A DNA stretch of 39,913 nucleotides, from assembly GCA_005239465.1 (NCBI GenBank), contig SPAW01000085.1, positions 1 to 39,913 of the forward strand, read 5' to 3'. Both the position numbers and the translations under genes were made by a program. The notes beneath the pieces were generated by a model. It ran no database searches and had not been told where the DNA came from. It worked only from the letters and a program-made list of their open reading frames with translations. Positions 8,536-16,838 of this stretch are shown one piece after another. The DNA comes from Nitrospira sp. GTDB lineage: Bacteria; Nitrospirota; Nitrospiria; Nitrospirales; Nitrospiraceae. Every line of letters begins with the position of its first letter. Within the stretch, counting starts at the first letter, position 1.

Positions 8536-9918
8536 GTGCCGGTTCGCTTTCGCATCGAAGACCCCGCGCTCGCGGGGCCATTGCGCCAGATTGAACAACT
8601 CATTCGTCGCGCCGGCGGTCGCACATGGCTCGTGGGCGGCTGCCTACGCGACCTCGTGTTTGGTCGGCAGCCACGCGATTTAGACCTTGAAATCTTCGGA
8701 CTCCCGCCTGGCCAGGTCCACACGGTGCTCGGAGAATACTTCTCAGTGCAGTTCGTCGGGAAGGCCTTCGGCGTGTTCAAGCTGCAAGGCCTGCCCGTCG
8801 ATATTTCCATTCCCTCACGCATGCTCACCGAGAACGCGTCTGTCCCAGGACAGCTGAGGCAGGCCGATCCCGACATGGACATCGACGAGGCCCTGGCGCG
8901 GCGCGATTTCACGATGAACGCGATGGCCTGGGACCCCGATACGTTGGAACTCCGCGATCCCTTCAACGGCCGGGCCGACCTCGATGCTCATGTGCTGCGC
9001 CACGTGTCGGAACGGTTCGCTGAAGACCCGCTGCGCGTCTTGCGCGGCATGCAACTGGCCGCACGTTTCGAGTTGACCGCCGCGCCGGAGACAGTTGCGC
9101 GCTGTAAGACCCTGACGCAGGACGGACAGCCGAGCGAACGTCTCTGGGAAGAATGGAAGAAGCTCATCCTCCAAGGCACCAAGCTATCACTGGGTCTACA
9201 ATTCTTGAGCGACTGCGGCTGGCTCCGCTTTTATCCTGAACTGGCGACGCTCCAAGGCTGCGAGCAAGATCCCACTTGGCACCCAGAAGGTGATGTTTGG
9301 ATTCACACGCTTCACTGCTTAGACTGGTTCGCCATGGAACGAACCGGCAACCAGAACGACGATCTCATCGTCGGCCTCGGCGTACTCTGTCACGACTTCG
9401 GCAAACCTGCGACAACCACAACTGACTTTGGGCGCATTACCTCACGCGGCCATGAGCCGGAAGGAGAGGCCCCGACGAGGCGCTTCCTCGAACGATTGAC
9501 GAACCAAGAAGATCTCATCAACGAGGTGATCCCCCTCGTGCTGTACCACCTCCGCCCCCGTGCACTCTATGACGTGAAAGCCTCAGACAGCGCGGTTCGT
9601 CGACTCGCCAGACAGGTTCGACGCATCGACCGCCTGGTGCGCGTCGCGCGGGCCGATCATGCGGGCCGTCCGCCGAAACCCTTTGACGGTTTTCCCGCCG
9701 GCGAGTGGCTGCTGGAACGTGCGCGAAAATTTGACGTCGAAGACCAAGCTCCCACTCCCATCGTGATGGGCCGCCATCTGCTGGAATCGGGAGTCCAGCC
9801 AGGCCCTGATATGGGACGGCTGCTCGATGAATGTTACGAAGCTCAACTGGATGGATTGTTCTCCACCCTCGACGAAGGTCTGACGTATGCAAAGAGCAAG
9901 CTTGCCTCTTTGCCTTAA
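8536..9918 (+). CDS. CCA tRNA nucleotidyltransferase / poly(A) polymerase-family enzyme with HD domain
   Basis: 460 residues from a GTG start at 8536 preceded by AGGGAG. The N-terminal class II nucleotidyltransferase fold shows LVGGCLRDL at 32-40 and RDLDLE at 47-52 with metal ligands D48 and D50; RRDFTMNAMAW near 121-131 and EDPLRVLRG near 162-170 are the following conserved blocks. An HD phosphohydrolase domain follows with CHDFGKP at 284-290. This arrangement is that of bacterial enzymes that add or repair the 3' CCA of tRNA. The tRNA-Arg in this window already encodes CCA, so a repair role is likely for that tRNA. Poly(A) polymerase activity cannot be excluded from sequence alone. Confidence 0.9.
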   Translation: MPVRFRIEDPALAGPLRQIEQLIRRAGGRTWLVGGCLRDLVFGRQPRDLDLEIFGLPPGQVHTVLGEYFSVQFVGKAFGVFKLQGLPVDISIPSRMLTENASVPGQLRQADPDMDIDEALARRDFTMNAMAWDPDTLELRDPFNGRADLDAHVLRHVSERFAEDPLRVLRGMQLAARFELTAAPETVARCKTLTQDGQPSERLWEEWKKLILQGTKLSLGLQFLSDCGWLRFYPELATLQGCEQDPTWHPEGDVWIHTLHCLDWFAMERTGNQNDDLIVGLGVLCHDFGKPATTTTDFGRITSRGHEPEGEAPTRRFLERLTNQEDLINEVIPLVLYHLRPRALYDVKASDSAVRRLARQVRRIDRLVRVARADHAGRPPKPFDGFPAGEWLLERARKFDVEDQAPTPIVMGRHLLESGVQPGPDMGRLLDECYEAQLDGLFSTLDEGLTYAKSKLASLP

Positions 9919-9924
9919 TCGGTT

Positions 9925-9985
9925 TCTCCTTCTTCCTTCTTCCTTCTTCATTTTTTACTTTTGCCTTTGTACTTCTTAGCTATTC
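9925..9985. repeat. half of a word-type element (CTTTT words)
   Basis: Pyrimidine-rich stretch after the tRNA nucleotidyltransferase gene: CTTC words and then TTTTTACTTTTGCCTT (9952-9967), the same 16-mer as in the right arm of the element at 1182-1262. No convincing complementary left arm is present, so it may be a decayed or single-arm copy. Confidence 0.5.
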
Positions 9986-10029
9986 ACAGCCCCTTGCCCG
10001 CTGGTGTATCGGGAGCTTATGATCGCCCC

Positions 10030-10224
10030 ATGCACGTCCAACTGAGCCACCCCGCGCGAAGCGTAGACATCAAAGGTCCGAAGAAAGCGAAGGATCTCCT
10101 GCGCGAATTGAATCTCGTGGTCGAAGCACACTTGGTTATCCGCGGCGATGAATTGGTGACCGAAGACGAGATGCTCTCCGACAAGGACCAGATCGAAATC
10201 CGACCGGTCATTTCCGGCGGGTAA
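10030..10224 (+). CDS. ThiS/MoaD-type ubiquitin-like sulfur carrier
   Basis: 64 residues starting at ATG 10030. Beta-grasp features: short length, EDQIEI-like strand (DKDQIEIRPVISGG) and a C-terminal Gly-Gly, the terminus that is adenylated and thiocarboxylated in ThiS/MoaD/CysO carriers. The pattern LLRELNLVVEAHLVIRGDEL resembles archaeal-type SAMP/Urm1-like and ThiS carriers and TtuB. No E1-like activating enzyme is adjacent, so whether it serves thiamine, molybdopterin or tRNA thiolation is open. The frame stays open upstream to 9961 but that DNA is repeat-like. Confidence 0.8.
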   Translation: MHVQLSHPARSVDIKGPKKAKDLLRELNLVVEAHLVIRGDELVTEDEMLSDKDQIEIRPVISGG

Positions 10225-10244
10225 CCCCCCGCTGCTCCTGCTTG

Positions 10245-10510
10245 ATCGATTCGTATTGCATCCAGCGACAAGATACTTTCACCACACGCTCCTTCTCTCC
10301 AAGACCTGATAGACGAGTCGGTGCTGGATGGTGATGCGGCGTGAATAGACGCCGGTCAGATCGCCAACGAGTTTTTTAGCGCCGATGGGTTTGGAAGAGA
10401 TTGACCCGAAGAATCTTGAGAAGCGTGTCTGCCTTGGACTTGAGTCCGGCAGCGGCAAGTTTCTCAGCGTCTCGCTGGGCCTGTTTCGTAAAGATCAGGT
10501 CCCACGTCAT
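10245..10510 (-). pseudogene. YoeB/Txe-family toxin, frameshifted remnant
   Basis: Reading leftward from ATG 10510 gives MTWDLIFTKQAQRDAEKLAA, a clear YoeB/Txe beginning, and then a stop after NLFQTHRR. A one-base shift near 10375 restores KLVGDLTGVYSRRITIQHRL, the conserved core including the catalytic-type RRI..QHR segment, and a second shift near 10290 restores ERVVKVSCRWMQYE, the family's C-terminal end. At least two frameshifts therefore inactivate the gene. No intact antitoxin gene is seen upstream (10511-10650). It is a decayed ribosome-dependent mRNA interferase locus. Confidence 0.8.
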
Positions 10511-10533
10511 CACTTCAACGCCTTAGGTCAGTC

Positions 10534-10803
10534 AGTGGGGGTCAAGCATGAGTAGTGATTCGTCGGTCAATCTCCAGGAGACTGACTGCTTCTCCGTACA
10601 GTCCCATGAATCAGCCACAGGAGCCAGTTTTCAACTATCTGCTCAAACAGGCTGAAGTTACGCCATGTTCGAGCCAGTGTGCGAAGGCCTCTCGTTTGGC
10701 ACAGCGATTGCTCAAATACTAGTGTGGAGCACGTCTACTGAAATGGGAAGCGCCCAAGATCGTCCGTGCTCCAGAGGAAGCACCATAACCAGGACGGCAC
10801 AAC
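10534..10803. other. gene-free stretch with a REP-like fragment
   Basis: I see no supported gene. At 10534-10560 the sequence GTCAGTGGGGGTCAAGCATG and following GAGTAGTGATT resembles 18597-18645, where a similar GTCAGTGGGGTCAAAATGAG and GGGGTCAGGCATGAGTATTG occur. Such words are commonly seen at the ends of small mobile elements, but no transposase is present here. The region also carries the presumed promoter of the BACON-protein gene, which I could not define. Confidence 0.4.
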
Positions 10804-11778
10804 ATGACCACATCAAACACCTTCGTCACACGCACAGGCTGGTTCCTCTCCGTCCTGCTCGGTTTGATGTTATTTGCCGGTGAGCTGTTCGCCTTCCCCT
10901 ATGCACCCTCCACGCTCACCTTTATAGCTGCATCGGGGACATCTTCTCCTCCGGCACAAACAGTCACGTTTTCCAGAAAATCATTTGTCCCGAGATATTG
11001 GACCGCCACGGCCGACTCGTCCTGGCTGATGCTCTCGCCGACGTCAGGAACGATCTCGACCGAAAAAGACACGATTGCCGTCCAAGTCGATCCAAGCGGA
11101 TTGGCAGTCGGAACCTACTCGGGTTCATTCAGAATTGCCGTCGCTGATAAGAACGGCCGCACGCAATCGGCTACGATTCCTGTCGCCTTCGTCGTCTCTA
11201 CCAGCGGCACAACCCCCACTCCCAGCATACTACTCAATCCGACCAGCTTGAGCTTTTCTGGAACAGCTGGAGGAGCCGCTCCCCTGGCCAAAACCATTAA
11301 TCTCACAAACCCAACCGGTGGAACGCTGACCTGGACCTTGACGAAATCGGCGACCTGGCTCGGTATGAACATCACGTCCGGAACAACCACCACCGAAATC
11401 GATCAAATCAGTGCGAGTGTCAGCATTTCGGGATTGGGGGCTGGAACCTACAGCACAACGATCAGCGTGACCGCTTCGGGAGCCAGCAATTCCCCCCAGC
11501 AAATCCCGGTCAGCCTCACATTAAACCAGCCGACCGTCACAACGGGTTCCGTGCAGGTCGCATGGGATGCCAATACAGAAACCGATTTGGCCGGCTACAA
11601 AATCTATATCGGCATCCAGCCAGGCATCTACAACGCTCCGATCACCATCGGAAACGTTACCAGCTACAGCGTCACCAATCTTCCCACCGGCAAGACCTAT
11701 TATGTGTCAGTCACGGCCTACGATACCGCCGGCAATGAGAGCCCGCATGCCCCAGAAGTGAGCAAGAGCTTTTTCTAG
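10804..11778 (+). CDS. secreted protein with two BACON-like domains and a fibronectin type III domain
   Basis: 324 residues. N-terminal signal peptide (hydrophobic residues 13-30, likely cleavage after ELFA). Then two repeats of the BACON/Ig-like kind, about 35-130 and 137-248: each has a PSTLTF or PTSLSF opening, a W-L segment (SSWLMLSP, ATWLGMN) and GLAVGTYSG or GLGAGTYST near its end. The last ~75 residues are a fibronectin type III domain with VAWDANTETDLAGYKIY, YSVTNLPTGKTYYVSVTAYD. Proteins of this type are exported and bind polysaccharide, mucin-like glycans or other proteins at the surface. No catalytic domain is present; a role in adhesion or surface assembly is inference. Confidence 0.85.
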   Translation: MTTSNTFVTRTGWFLSVLLGLMLFAGELFAFPYAPSTLTFIAASGTSSPPAQTVTFSRKSFVPRYWTATADSSWLMLSPTSGTISTEKDTIAVQVDPSGLAVGTYSGSFRIAVADKNGRTQSATIPVAFVVSTSGTTPTPSILLNPTSLSFSGTAGGAAPLAKTINLTNPTGGTLTWTLTKSATWLGMNITSGTTTTEIDQISASVSISGLGAGTYSTTISVTASGASNSPQQIPVSLTLNQPTVTTGSVQVAWDANTETDLAGYKIYIGIQPGIYNAPITIGNVTSYSVTNLPTGKTYYVSVTAYDTAGNESPHAPEVSKSFF

Positions 11779-11887
11779 TGCACACTGCTCGCCACGGCGC
11801 CAGTGGTCCCCGTCGGTGCCGTCGATACACACCTGCTTCACTTGACCCTCTCTCCCTGAGAACTGTATAACTTCTCCTGTTAACCAG

Positions 11888-12000
11888 CCAGTGCTGAGGT
11901 GAAAGTGCTGAGTGCTGAGACAGAGGTACGCTTTAACCAATCTGTCAGCGACCTTTCTTCTTCAACTCAGCACTAAGCTCTCAAAACTCATCACTTCTTC
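11888..12000. repeat. word-type hairpin element (GTGCTGAG/CTCAGCAC words)
   Basis: Left arm about 11888-11925 contains GTGCTGAG three times; right arm about 11955-12000 contains CTCAGCACTAAGCTCTCAAA and related words and is an imperfect reverse complement. It lies directly upstream of tRNA-Arg, between it and the BACON-protein gene. Same architecture as the other hairpin elements, different words. It could end transcription of the upstream gene, but there is no terminal T-run. Confidence 0.6.
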
Positions 12001-12005
12001 AATGC

Positions 12006-12081
12006 GCGCCCGTAGCTCAATGGATAGAGCACCAGACTACGGATCTGGGGGTTACAGGTTCAAGTCCTGTCGGGCGCGCCA
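12006..12081 (+). tRNA. tRNA-Arg (ACG)
   Basis: 76 nt. Acceptor GCGCCCG (12006-12012) pairs with CGGGCGC (12071-12077); discriminator G and encoded CCA at 12079-12081. D arm GCTC..GAGC, anticodon stem CCAGA/TCTGG with loop CTACGGA, giving anticodon ACG, and T arm CAGG TTCAAGT CCTG. A34 of this tRNA is the standard substrate of TadA, whose gene is at 38784-39287. The 3' end is the target used by the adjacent mobile element remnant. Confidence 0.95.
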
Positions 12082-12504
12082 CCTCTTTAGCGAGTACGCT
12101 CGCGAACCAGACGACGGATCTGGGCATATCGAATTCAGTCCTGTCGGGCGCGCCACAACATCAACAGGTTGGGTCTCCCCTTCCCGTTCTACTTCCTGAC
12201 TGGTTATGGTTTTGGTCACGGTTCCAGAGAGACTTCCTCGATTCACAGCATCCAGAAGGTGTTCTGGGGCGAGGTGGGTATACCGGAGGGTTGTCTGAAT
12301 ATCACGGTGGCCAAGAATTTCCTTCACAGAGACGAGATCCACTCCCGCCATGACTCTTCGACTCGCTGCGGTATGCCGGAGGTGAATGCCAGAAAGCCCC
12401 GGTAATTCCCGCTTGACGCAAGCCAGGCTCAAAGGATCGGCGCAAGAAGGCCCGTGTGCCCCATGACAGCTTTTTTCATAGGTGTCCCCGTTTCTGTCCT
12501 CCAC
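12052..12504 (-). pseudogene. tyrosine recombinase (phage-type integrase), C-terminal remnant
   Basis: Only the catalytic C-terminal end is left. Visible: HLRHTAASRRVMAGVDLVSV (residues 41-60), KEILGH (61-66) and TTLRYTHLAPEHL with the likely nucleophile Y75. In intact enzymes the first box is HDLRHT; here the His position is occupied by Ile (GIHLRHT), a further sign of decay, and the N-terminal core-binding domain and first catalytic Arg box are missing. The frame runs on through the duplicated tRNA end into tRNA-Arg, as is typical when an integrase sits at its own attachment site. It was probably the integrase of the element that brought in part of the following accessory genes. Confidence 0.8.
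12106..12155 (+). repeat. duplicated tRNA-Arg 3' part, att-like site
   Basis: About 50 bp resembling the anticodon-to-CCA half of the tRNA at 12031-12081. The last 19 bases (AGTCCTGTCGGGCGCGCCA, 12137-12155) are identical to 12063-12081, and ACGGATCTGGG is also shared, while the variable and T-loop bases between have diverged. The copy cannot form a tRNA. Partial duplication of a tRNA 3' end next to an integrase gene is the usual footprint of site-specific integration; I found no third copy in this window. Confidence 0.75.
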
Positions 12505-12572
12505 GATCGCGGCCCTCTATTGCGCCGCAGGGCCTGAATGGATGATGAAGGTCATTGAGTCTGGATCAAGCC

Positions 12573-12609
12573 GGGGGAGCTTACGCCTTGACGGGGCGTA
12601 AGCTCCCCC
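12573..12609. repeat. perfect 15-bp hairpin, possible terminator
   Basis: GGGGGAGCTTACGCC (12573-12587) pairs perfectly with GGCGTAAGCTCCCCC (12595-12609) around a 7-base loop. There is no T-run in either direction, so it is not a classical intrinsic terminator. It lies between the integrase remnant and the 934-aa gene and could block transcription passing from the defence-like operon, or be a mobile-element end. Confidence 0.6.
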
Positions 12610-12763
12610 CTAACTTCAAAGACCTCAATGCCTCACAGTCGTGTGTCCATAAAGCCTGCAAGAGTTCCAAGCAACAACTTCGCGAAATATGGACCTCAGA
12701 AATCTAGTGGTTCGGTGTCCATAAACCAGATGACTGAGGGACGAATTGACAGCGAGGGTTGAG
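12610..12763. other. gene-free border with short repeats
   Basis: No gene seen. The 11-mer GTGTCCATAAA occurs twice, near 12645 and near 12714, on the downstream side of the SIR2/large-protein operon. This may be a recombination border or simply chance; I did not find it at the other end of the operon. Confidence 0.35.
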
Positions 12764-15568
12764 CTACCGACCCGGATTGTTCTTGCTATATGCAGCTCTT
12801 AAGAATTCATAACCCTTCATTGCATAGATGTTCGCAATTCTATTCGCCTCATCCTTTAGGCCACGGGAGTACAGGTTATTTATTATCGACACAATATCTT
12901 CCTCCTGGAAGCTGGGCACTGTTCTAGTGAGCATTGCAAGAAAAACATTCGCAACAGCTTTCGGAGACTGGGCTGAAAGAGAACTTAAATACTCAATAAA
13001 AAAAGAGCTGTGATGTCCAACATCAGCATACGGAGCTGCCTGAGTTACCATGGCTTCCTCGTCTTGGCCCATTTCAGACAGGTAACAAGTTAGCTGAAGT
13101 AAGTCTGAAAGGATTCTCGCATTTTCTTCCTCGCGGGTGCGGATGTTGTCAGAACACCACTTCCAAAAGTCCAAGATTCTTCGACGTTGATTTTCACTCA
13201 GCTTTTGATCTCTTCCGACCCAGAACTGCCATATGATTTCTGATATATCCTTCTCTTTCCAACTGCGAAGAATATCAGCAAATAGGCTGTCGCCTGTTAA
13301 CTCTTCTTTGCCTCCAATATATTGAACGGAGATCTGTTGGATGATTTTCTTTCGGACATCCTTATTTCTCCAAGTAACGTTGAGGACCTTTTGGAGATGA
13401 CCGTTGTTCTTCAGCCAGGCGTAAATGTCAGGGTGAACCAGGTTCACATACGAATATCCCTGCATTGCACATCGCCAGTTTTGTTCAGATTGTAAATAGA
13501 AGATGTCGTTAAACCGCTCTTTCAGCCATTCCTGACTTAGATAATGCAATTGAAGAATGTTTCGTCCTGCCAATGCGGAGAATTCGTAATTCCCTCCAAC
13601 GCATCGGGCTAGTTCATCGTCGAATACTTGTTCAATTCGTGCCCAAAATGTCTTTCGGTCCTGCCCCTTGCTCTCAAGGAGTCGGGCATTTCGCAGAGAG
13701 TATGCGATAAGGCATTCAATACAGCGTCCTTTTGGTGTGTTCATCGCTTCCGTTAACGCATCATCATCTCGTCCCTTGGCTGTTGGAGGCTCATTCCTGA
13801 TGATCTTCAGAATAATCTGCTCGGCTAGCGGCAAGAAGGTTTCATCGAATGCCCAGTCATCATTGCTGACGCCGCAGGATATTAATGAACATATCTCCGA
13901 GGTTATCCAACTTCTTGTTGCCCTCAGATGTGCGTCAGGTCGCTTATTCTTCAGCTCCCAAAACCCATTGCGATCTATCAATTGCTCACAGAATGTCAGG
14001 ACGGCATTCCAATCGAAGCTCTTTGTGAGTTTCCACGCTTCTTCGAACCCCCTGAGAATTTCGTACTGGTATGCCAACTTGGACTCAAGAAAACGATGAA
14101 CCTCGGTATCAAACTTTCTCGGGTCTTCCTTTACTGCCTCCATCAACACATCTGCAAGACCTTCTTCGGTGGGATCTTCCCAATGTCCCGTCTCTTGGAA
14201 TTCCTCTAAGTACGCTACGATTTCAGTAACGGACAGTTTTAGCAGTTGATCTTTGGAATTTGGTGCTAAGTTTCCACGACGAACTTCGGAATATGAGGAA
14301 AAGTCGGGATGCTTGGGTATGTACTCCACGACACCAACGTACTGATCATATAGTTGATCAGCTTGCACATTTCCCTTTCCTCTAATTGCATGTAGCCAAT
14401 CTAACCTCATTGCCATATCTCGCCGGTCACTATCCCTCTCATCCGAATGTTCGTAGGTAAGCGTTCGGATTATTTCTATTAACCTAGCTTGCTCAGGTGA
14501 TGAGAACTTGGAGAAATTCAGATTGATTAGCTGATAAAGCTCATGCTTATATTGGCTTTGAAACCATTGTGGCCCTAGGATTTCCCAGAGTAACTCTGGG
14601 TAGAAGGAATAGTGTTTATTTATCGTATGCAACGCAACGCGACGGACTAACACCGACTCATCAGTTAGAAGAGCTCGGAGGACATCACGTGCTTCATCTA
14701 TTTTCTCGCTTGCGAAGCTGCACAAGACATCTCTGAATGCAGAAACCAGAACGTGTTCCGCATCCTCCGCGCCTATGTTCTGCGCATGATCTTCAATGGC
14801 TCTTCGCCAAACATGTGATAGCTCGTCATGGGAGTCGGAAGTAGAGGACTCTTTTATTCGTTTCGATAAGATTTTTACGACTTCTTGTCCAGCTCGCTTC
14901 CCTAGCAATTCGGAATTGTGTTTAAAGAGCTCTCTCAATGAGTAGGAATCTAATGCAGTGTGAACCTCTTTATTTGTGACCTTATGCTCCTTCCCGTAAA
15001 CCTTTTCGACGATTCGCACTTCAGTAACAATTTCTATCAATCTCTCTGCTTTCTCCCAGTCGGCTGGATTGCTACTTTGGAGAAATCTAGGAACGAGGCG
15101 TTGGCCTAGTTCGCGCCCCAAAAGTGAAGCTCCAAACTGACTTTTCACCCAGTCTCCGACTAAATCGAGGTCGGCATATTGGATTAGATCGACTGGAATG
15201 TTGGAAAGGATGCGAGCAAATGCGGCCCACGTCCGATGATTGTCTGCTTTATCCCCTGATGGAGGTCGCGACACTTCCCGAATGATTTGAATTATTTCTC
15301 CCGCATAATTCCTATTTTCTGGCCTAGCTAACTCTGGCGAGAGTTTTTCCAAATACAGAAGCGCTGGCCAGACCGGAATTGTATATAGCCCTTTTTCATC
15401 TGATTCTTGTGGCGGCGGATTTTGTGATGGCTGGAAGTATCCCAAATCTTTCAGCGGCCTGAACCACTTCAAATCCTTGGCCTTGGAGAAGAAATAGTTT
15501 TGGTACTCCTTTCCCTCGCTATCTAAAGCGTTCAACACAGCTTGTTCTTCAGGCTTAAGCTGGCTCAT
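12764..15568 (-). CDS. large (934 aa) putative alpha-helical repeat protein, partner of SIR2 protein
   Basis: 934 residues, almost all predicted helix by eye, with repeated patterns of paired amphipathic helices of HEAT/solenoid character and no signal peptide or membrane segment. No enzymatic motif was found. The C-terminal end (LYSRGLKDEANRIANIYAMK) looks like a TPR/HEAT-like cap. The start codon overlaps the stop of the upstream SIR2 gene (ATGA at 15565-15568), so the two are translationally coupled. Base composition is visibly more AT-rich than in the flanking housekeeping genes, indicating transfer. The likely role is phage-trigger sensing or scaffolding for the NADase. It may belong to one of the SIR2-associated large families (such as DUF4020), which I cannot check. 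Confidence 0.75.
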   Translation of the reverse strand: MSQLKPEEQAVLNALDSEGKEYQNYFFSKAKDLKWFRPLKDLGYFQPSQNPPPQESDEKGLYTIPVWPALLYLEKLSPELARPENRNYAGEIIQIIREVSRPPSGDKADNHRTWAAFARILSNIPVDLIQYADLDLVGDWVKSQFGASLLGRELGQRLVPRFLQSSNPADWEKAERLIEIVTEVRIVEKVYGKEHKVTNKEVHTALDSYSLRELFKHNSELLGKRAGQEVVKILSKRIKESSTSDSHDELSHVWRRAIEDHAQNIGAEDAEHVLVSAFRDVLCSFASEKIDEARDVLRALLTDESVLVRRVALHTINKHYSFYPELLWEILGPQWFQSQYKHELYQLINLNFSKFSSPEQARLIEIIRTLTYEHSDERDSDRRDMAMRLDWLHAIRGKGNVQADQLYDQYVGVVEYIPKHPDFSSYSEVRRGNLAPNSKDQLLKLSVTEIVAYLEEFQETGHWEDPTEEGLADVLMEAVKEDPRKFDTEVHRFLESKLAYQYEILRGFEEAWKLTKSFDWNAVLTFCEQLIDRNGFWELKNKRPDAHLRATRSWITSEICSLISCGVSNDDWAFDETFLPLAEQIILKIIRNEPPTAKGRDDDALTEAMNTPKGRCIECLIAYSLRNARLLESKGQDRKTFWARIEQVFDDELARCVGGNYEFSALAGRNILQLHYLSQEWLKERFNDIFYLQSEQNWRCAMQGYSYVNLVHPDIYAWLKNNGHLQKVLNVTWRNKDVRKKIIQQISVQYIGGKEELTGDSLFADILRSWKEKDISEIIWQFWVGRDQKLSENQRRRILDFWKWCSDNIRTREEENARILSDLLQLTCYLSEMGQDEEAMVTQAAPYADVGHHSSFFIEYLSSLSAQSPKAVANVFLAMLTRTVPSFQEEDIVSIINNLYSRGLKDEANRIANIYAMKGYEFLRAAYSKNNPGR

Positions 15569-16569
15569 GTGACCTTGTCGATTAACCGCACCTTATCAAG
15601 GAACTCTGGTGCTCGCACCTTTCTCCGCAACACCTCTGTCCATTCTGCAATTACATCTGCAAGCTGTATATATCCTGCTCGATCGATTGAAAACTTCTCA
15701 AGTCTTACATTGCAGTGATTCCGGTAATAATTGCTCAAGTGCCTGAACCTTGCTTCTTGAAACCCCAAGTGGGGGTAAAGCCAAAAGTGTTTTATCTCTT
15801 GGGCGTCGAGCTTTAAGCTCGTTTGGCTCTTCTGAGTCACATATTCCAGGATTTCTTCCTCTTCTAGGCCGTACCCTACAAAGAGCACGGTGTAATCTCC
15901 TTCAAATAACTTCCCCAAAAATACCTGCACAAGATCATCGCGATAATGGGTTATGTACTGGCGGGTTGAAACGACCATGGTTTTGTGATCATGTATGCTC
16001 CCATGTAAGTGTATGACTAAGCCAGGCTGCTGGAGCTTCTCAATGGTCAAGTCCTTCTTTTCAATATAGACAACTCCCTTTTGCTTTGGTGGAATCGCGA
16101 CATTTTGTGGCCCTGCACCGGAGAGAGCCTGGACCGATCCGGCCACCGGCGCTTCGCGTAGCGCTTGATAATCTAACCCCTTATCGTAATTCGTTGTGAC
16201 TATGGGAACTCCTATTGAATAGAGATCCCTATAAATTTGCGCGTCCAGTTGATTTTCAGGAGGGGAAAAAATGCGATCGAAATCTAACACCGAACCTGCA
16301 TTCTGACTAATGTCCATTGCGATCGATAATTTTTTCTTGGGATGCTCCTTTCTTAGCTGTTCGGCCTCTGCGAATGGGATCAGCCGTTTCTCAACTATTT
16401 CTTCCAAAGCGTTTTCGGCAGACCTCGACCAGGATGGCCCTCCTGCGAGCCTTGAAACGCCGGCCCCGACAAAAAGAACAAGTCTACCGGCTGATGCGGC
16501 TTCGATTATGGCAGGGGGGATATCAGGAATCTCAGAGTGACCGGCTGGTTCTGTGGATTCAGTAACCAT
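15565..16569 (-). CDS. SIR2-domain protein (putative NADase effector)
   Basis: 334 residues. Diagnostic SIR2-like residues: GAGVS at 35-39 (NAD-binding loop after the hydrophobic strand RLVLFV), TTNYD at 125-129 (NAD-ribose/amide contacts) and LHGSIHD at 188-194 with candidate catalytic H189. No zinc-binding Cys quartet is present, so it is not a classical protein deacetylase; it fits the SIR2_2 type of bacterial defence proteins, in which the domain cleaves NAD+ during phage infection. It is directly followed by the 934-aa gene with an ATGA overlap. AT-rich compared with neighbours. Anti-phage function is inferred from family and context, not shown by the sequence. Confidence 0.85.
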   Translation of the reverse strand: MVTESTEPAGHSEIPDIPPAIIEAASAGRLVLFVGAGVSRLAGGPSWSRSAENALEEIVEKRLIPFAEAEQLRKEHPKKKLSIAMDISQNAGSVLDFDRIFSPPENQLDAQIYRDLYSIGVPIVTTNYDKGLDYQALREAPVAGSVQALSGAGPQNVAIPPKQKGVVYIEKKDLTIEKLQQPGLVIHLHGSIHDHKTMVVSTRQYITHYRDDLVQVFLGKLFEGDYTVLFVGYGLEEEEILEYVTQKSQTSLKLDAQEIKHFWLYPHLGFQEARFRHLSNYYRNHCNVRLEKFSIDRAGYIQLADVIAEWTEVLRRKVRAPEFLDKVRLIDKVT

Positions 16570-16600
16570 GAAGATTCCAAGCTAAACACATTCGATTACT

Positions 16601-16750
16601 CTAAAGAAGGACTGACCTATCATTTAGGAAACCATTCTCACAGGCAACTTGGCCAGCTGAAGAAACGGTTACGATTAAGGGGCCAAGTGTCAGCAGGAGC
16701 ATGCTTCCCAGTGACACACGGAATGCCCATCTCACGAATTTTGATCCCAT
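16601..16750 (-). pseudogene. truncated secreted-protein gene (5' end only)
   Basis: ATG at 16750 is preceded by a perfect AAGGAGG (plus-strand 16756-16762) at 5 nt spacing, so a real gene start is here. The product is only 49 residues: MGSKFVRWAFRVSLGSMLLL followed by TLGPLIVTVSSA, a textbook signal peptide, and then a stop. What follows is the AT-rich SIR2 operon, so the rest of the gene was probably lost when that operon arrived. Alternatively it encodes a very short exported peptide. Confidence 0.55.
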
Positions 16751-16838
16751 AGCAGCCTCCTTGTTAGTGCGTCGTCCCCTTCGCCACCCGCTGTCCTTCG
16801 GATGAATACCGTGCGTAGAGTGCGACTCGCGTCATGGG

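Noticed and set aside
12082-12160. Second tRNA gene in the duplicated segment
   Set aside because: No acceptor or D arm can form; it is a partial copy of the 3' end.
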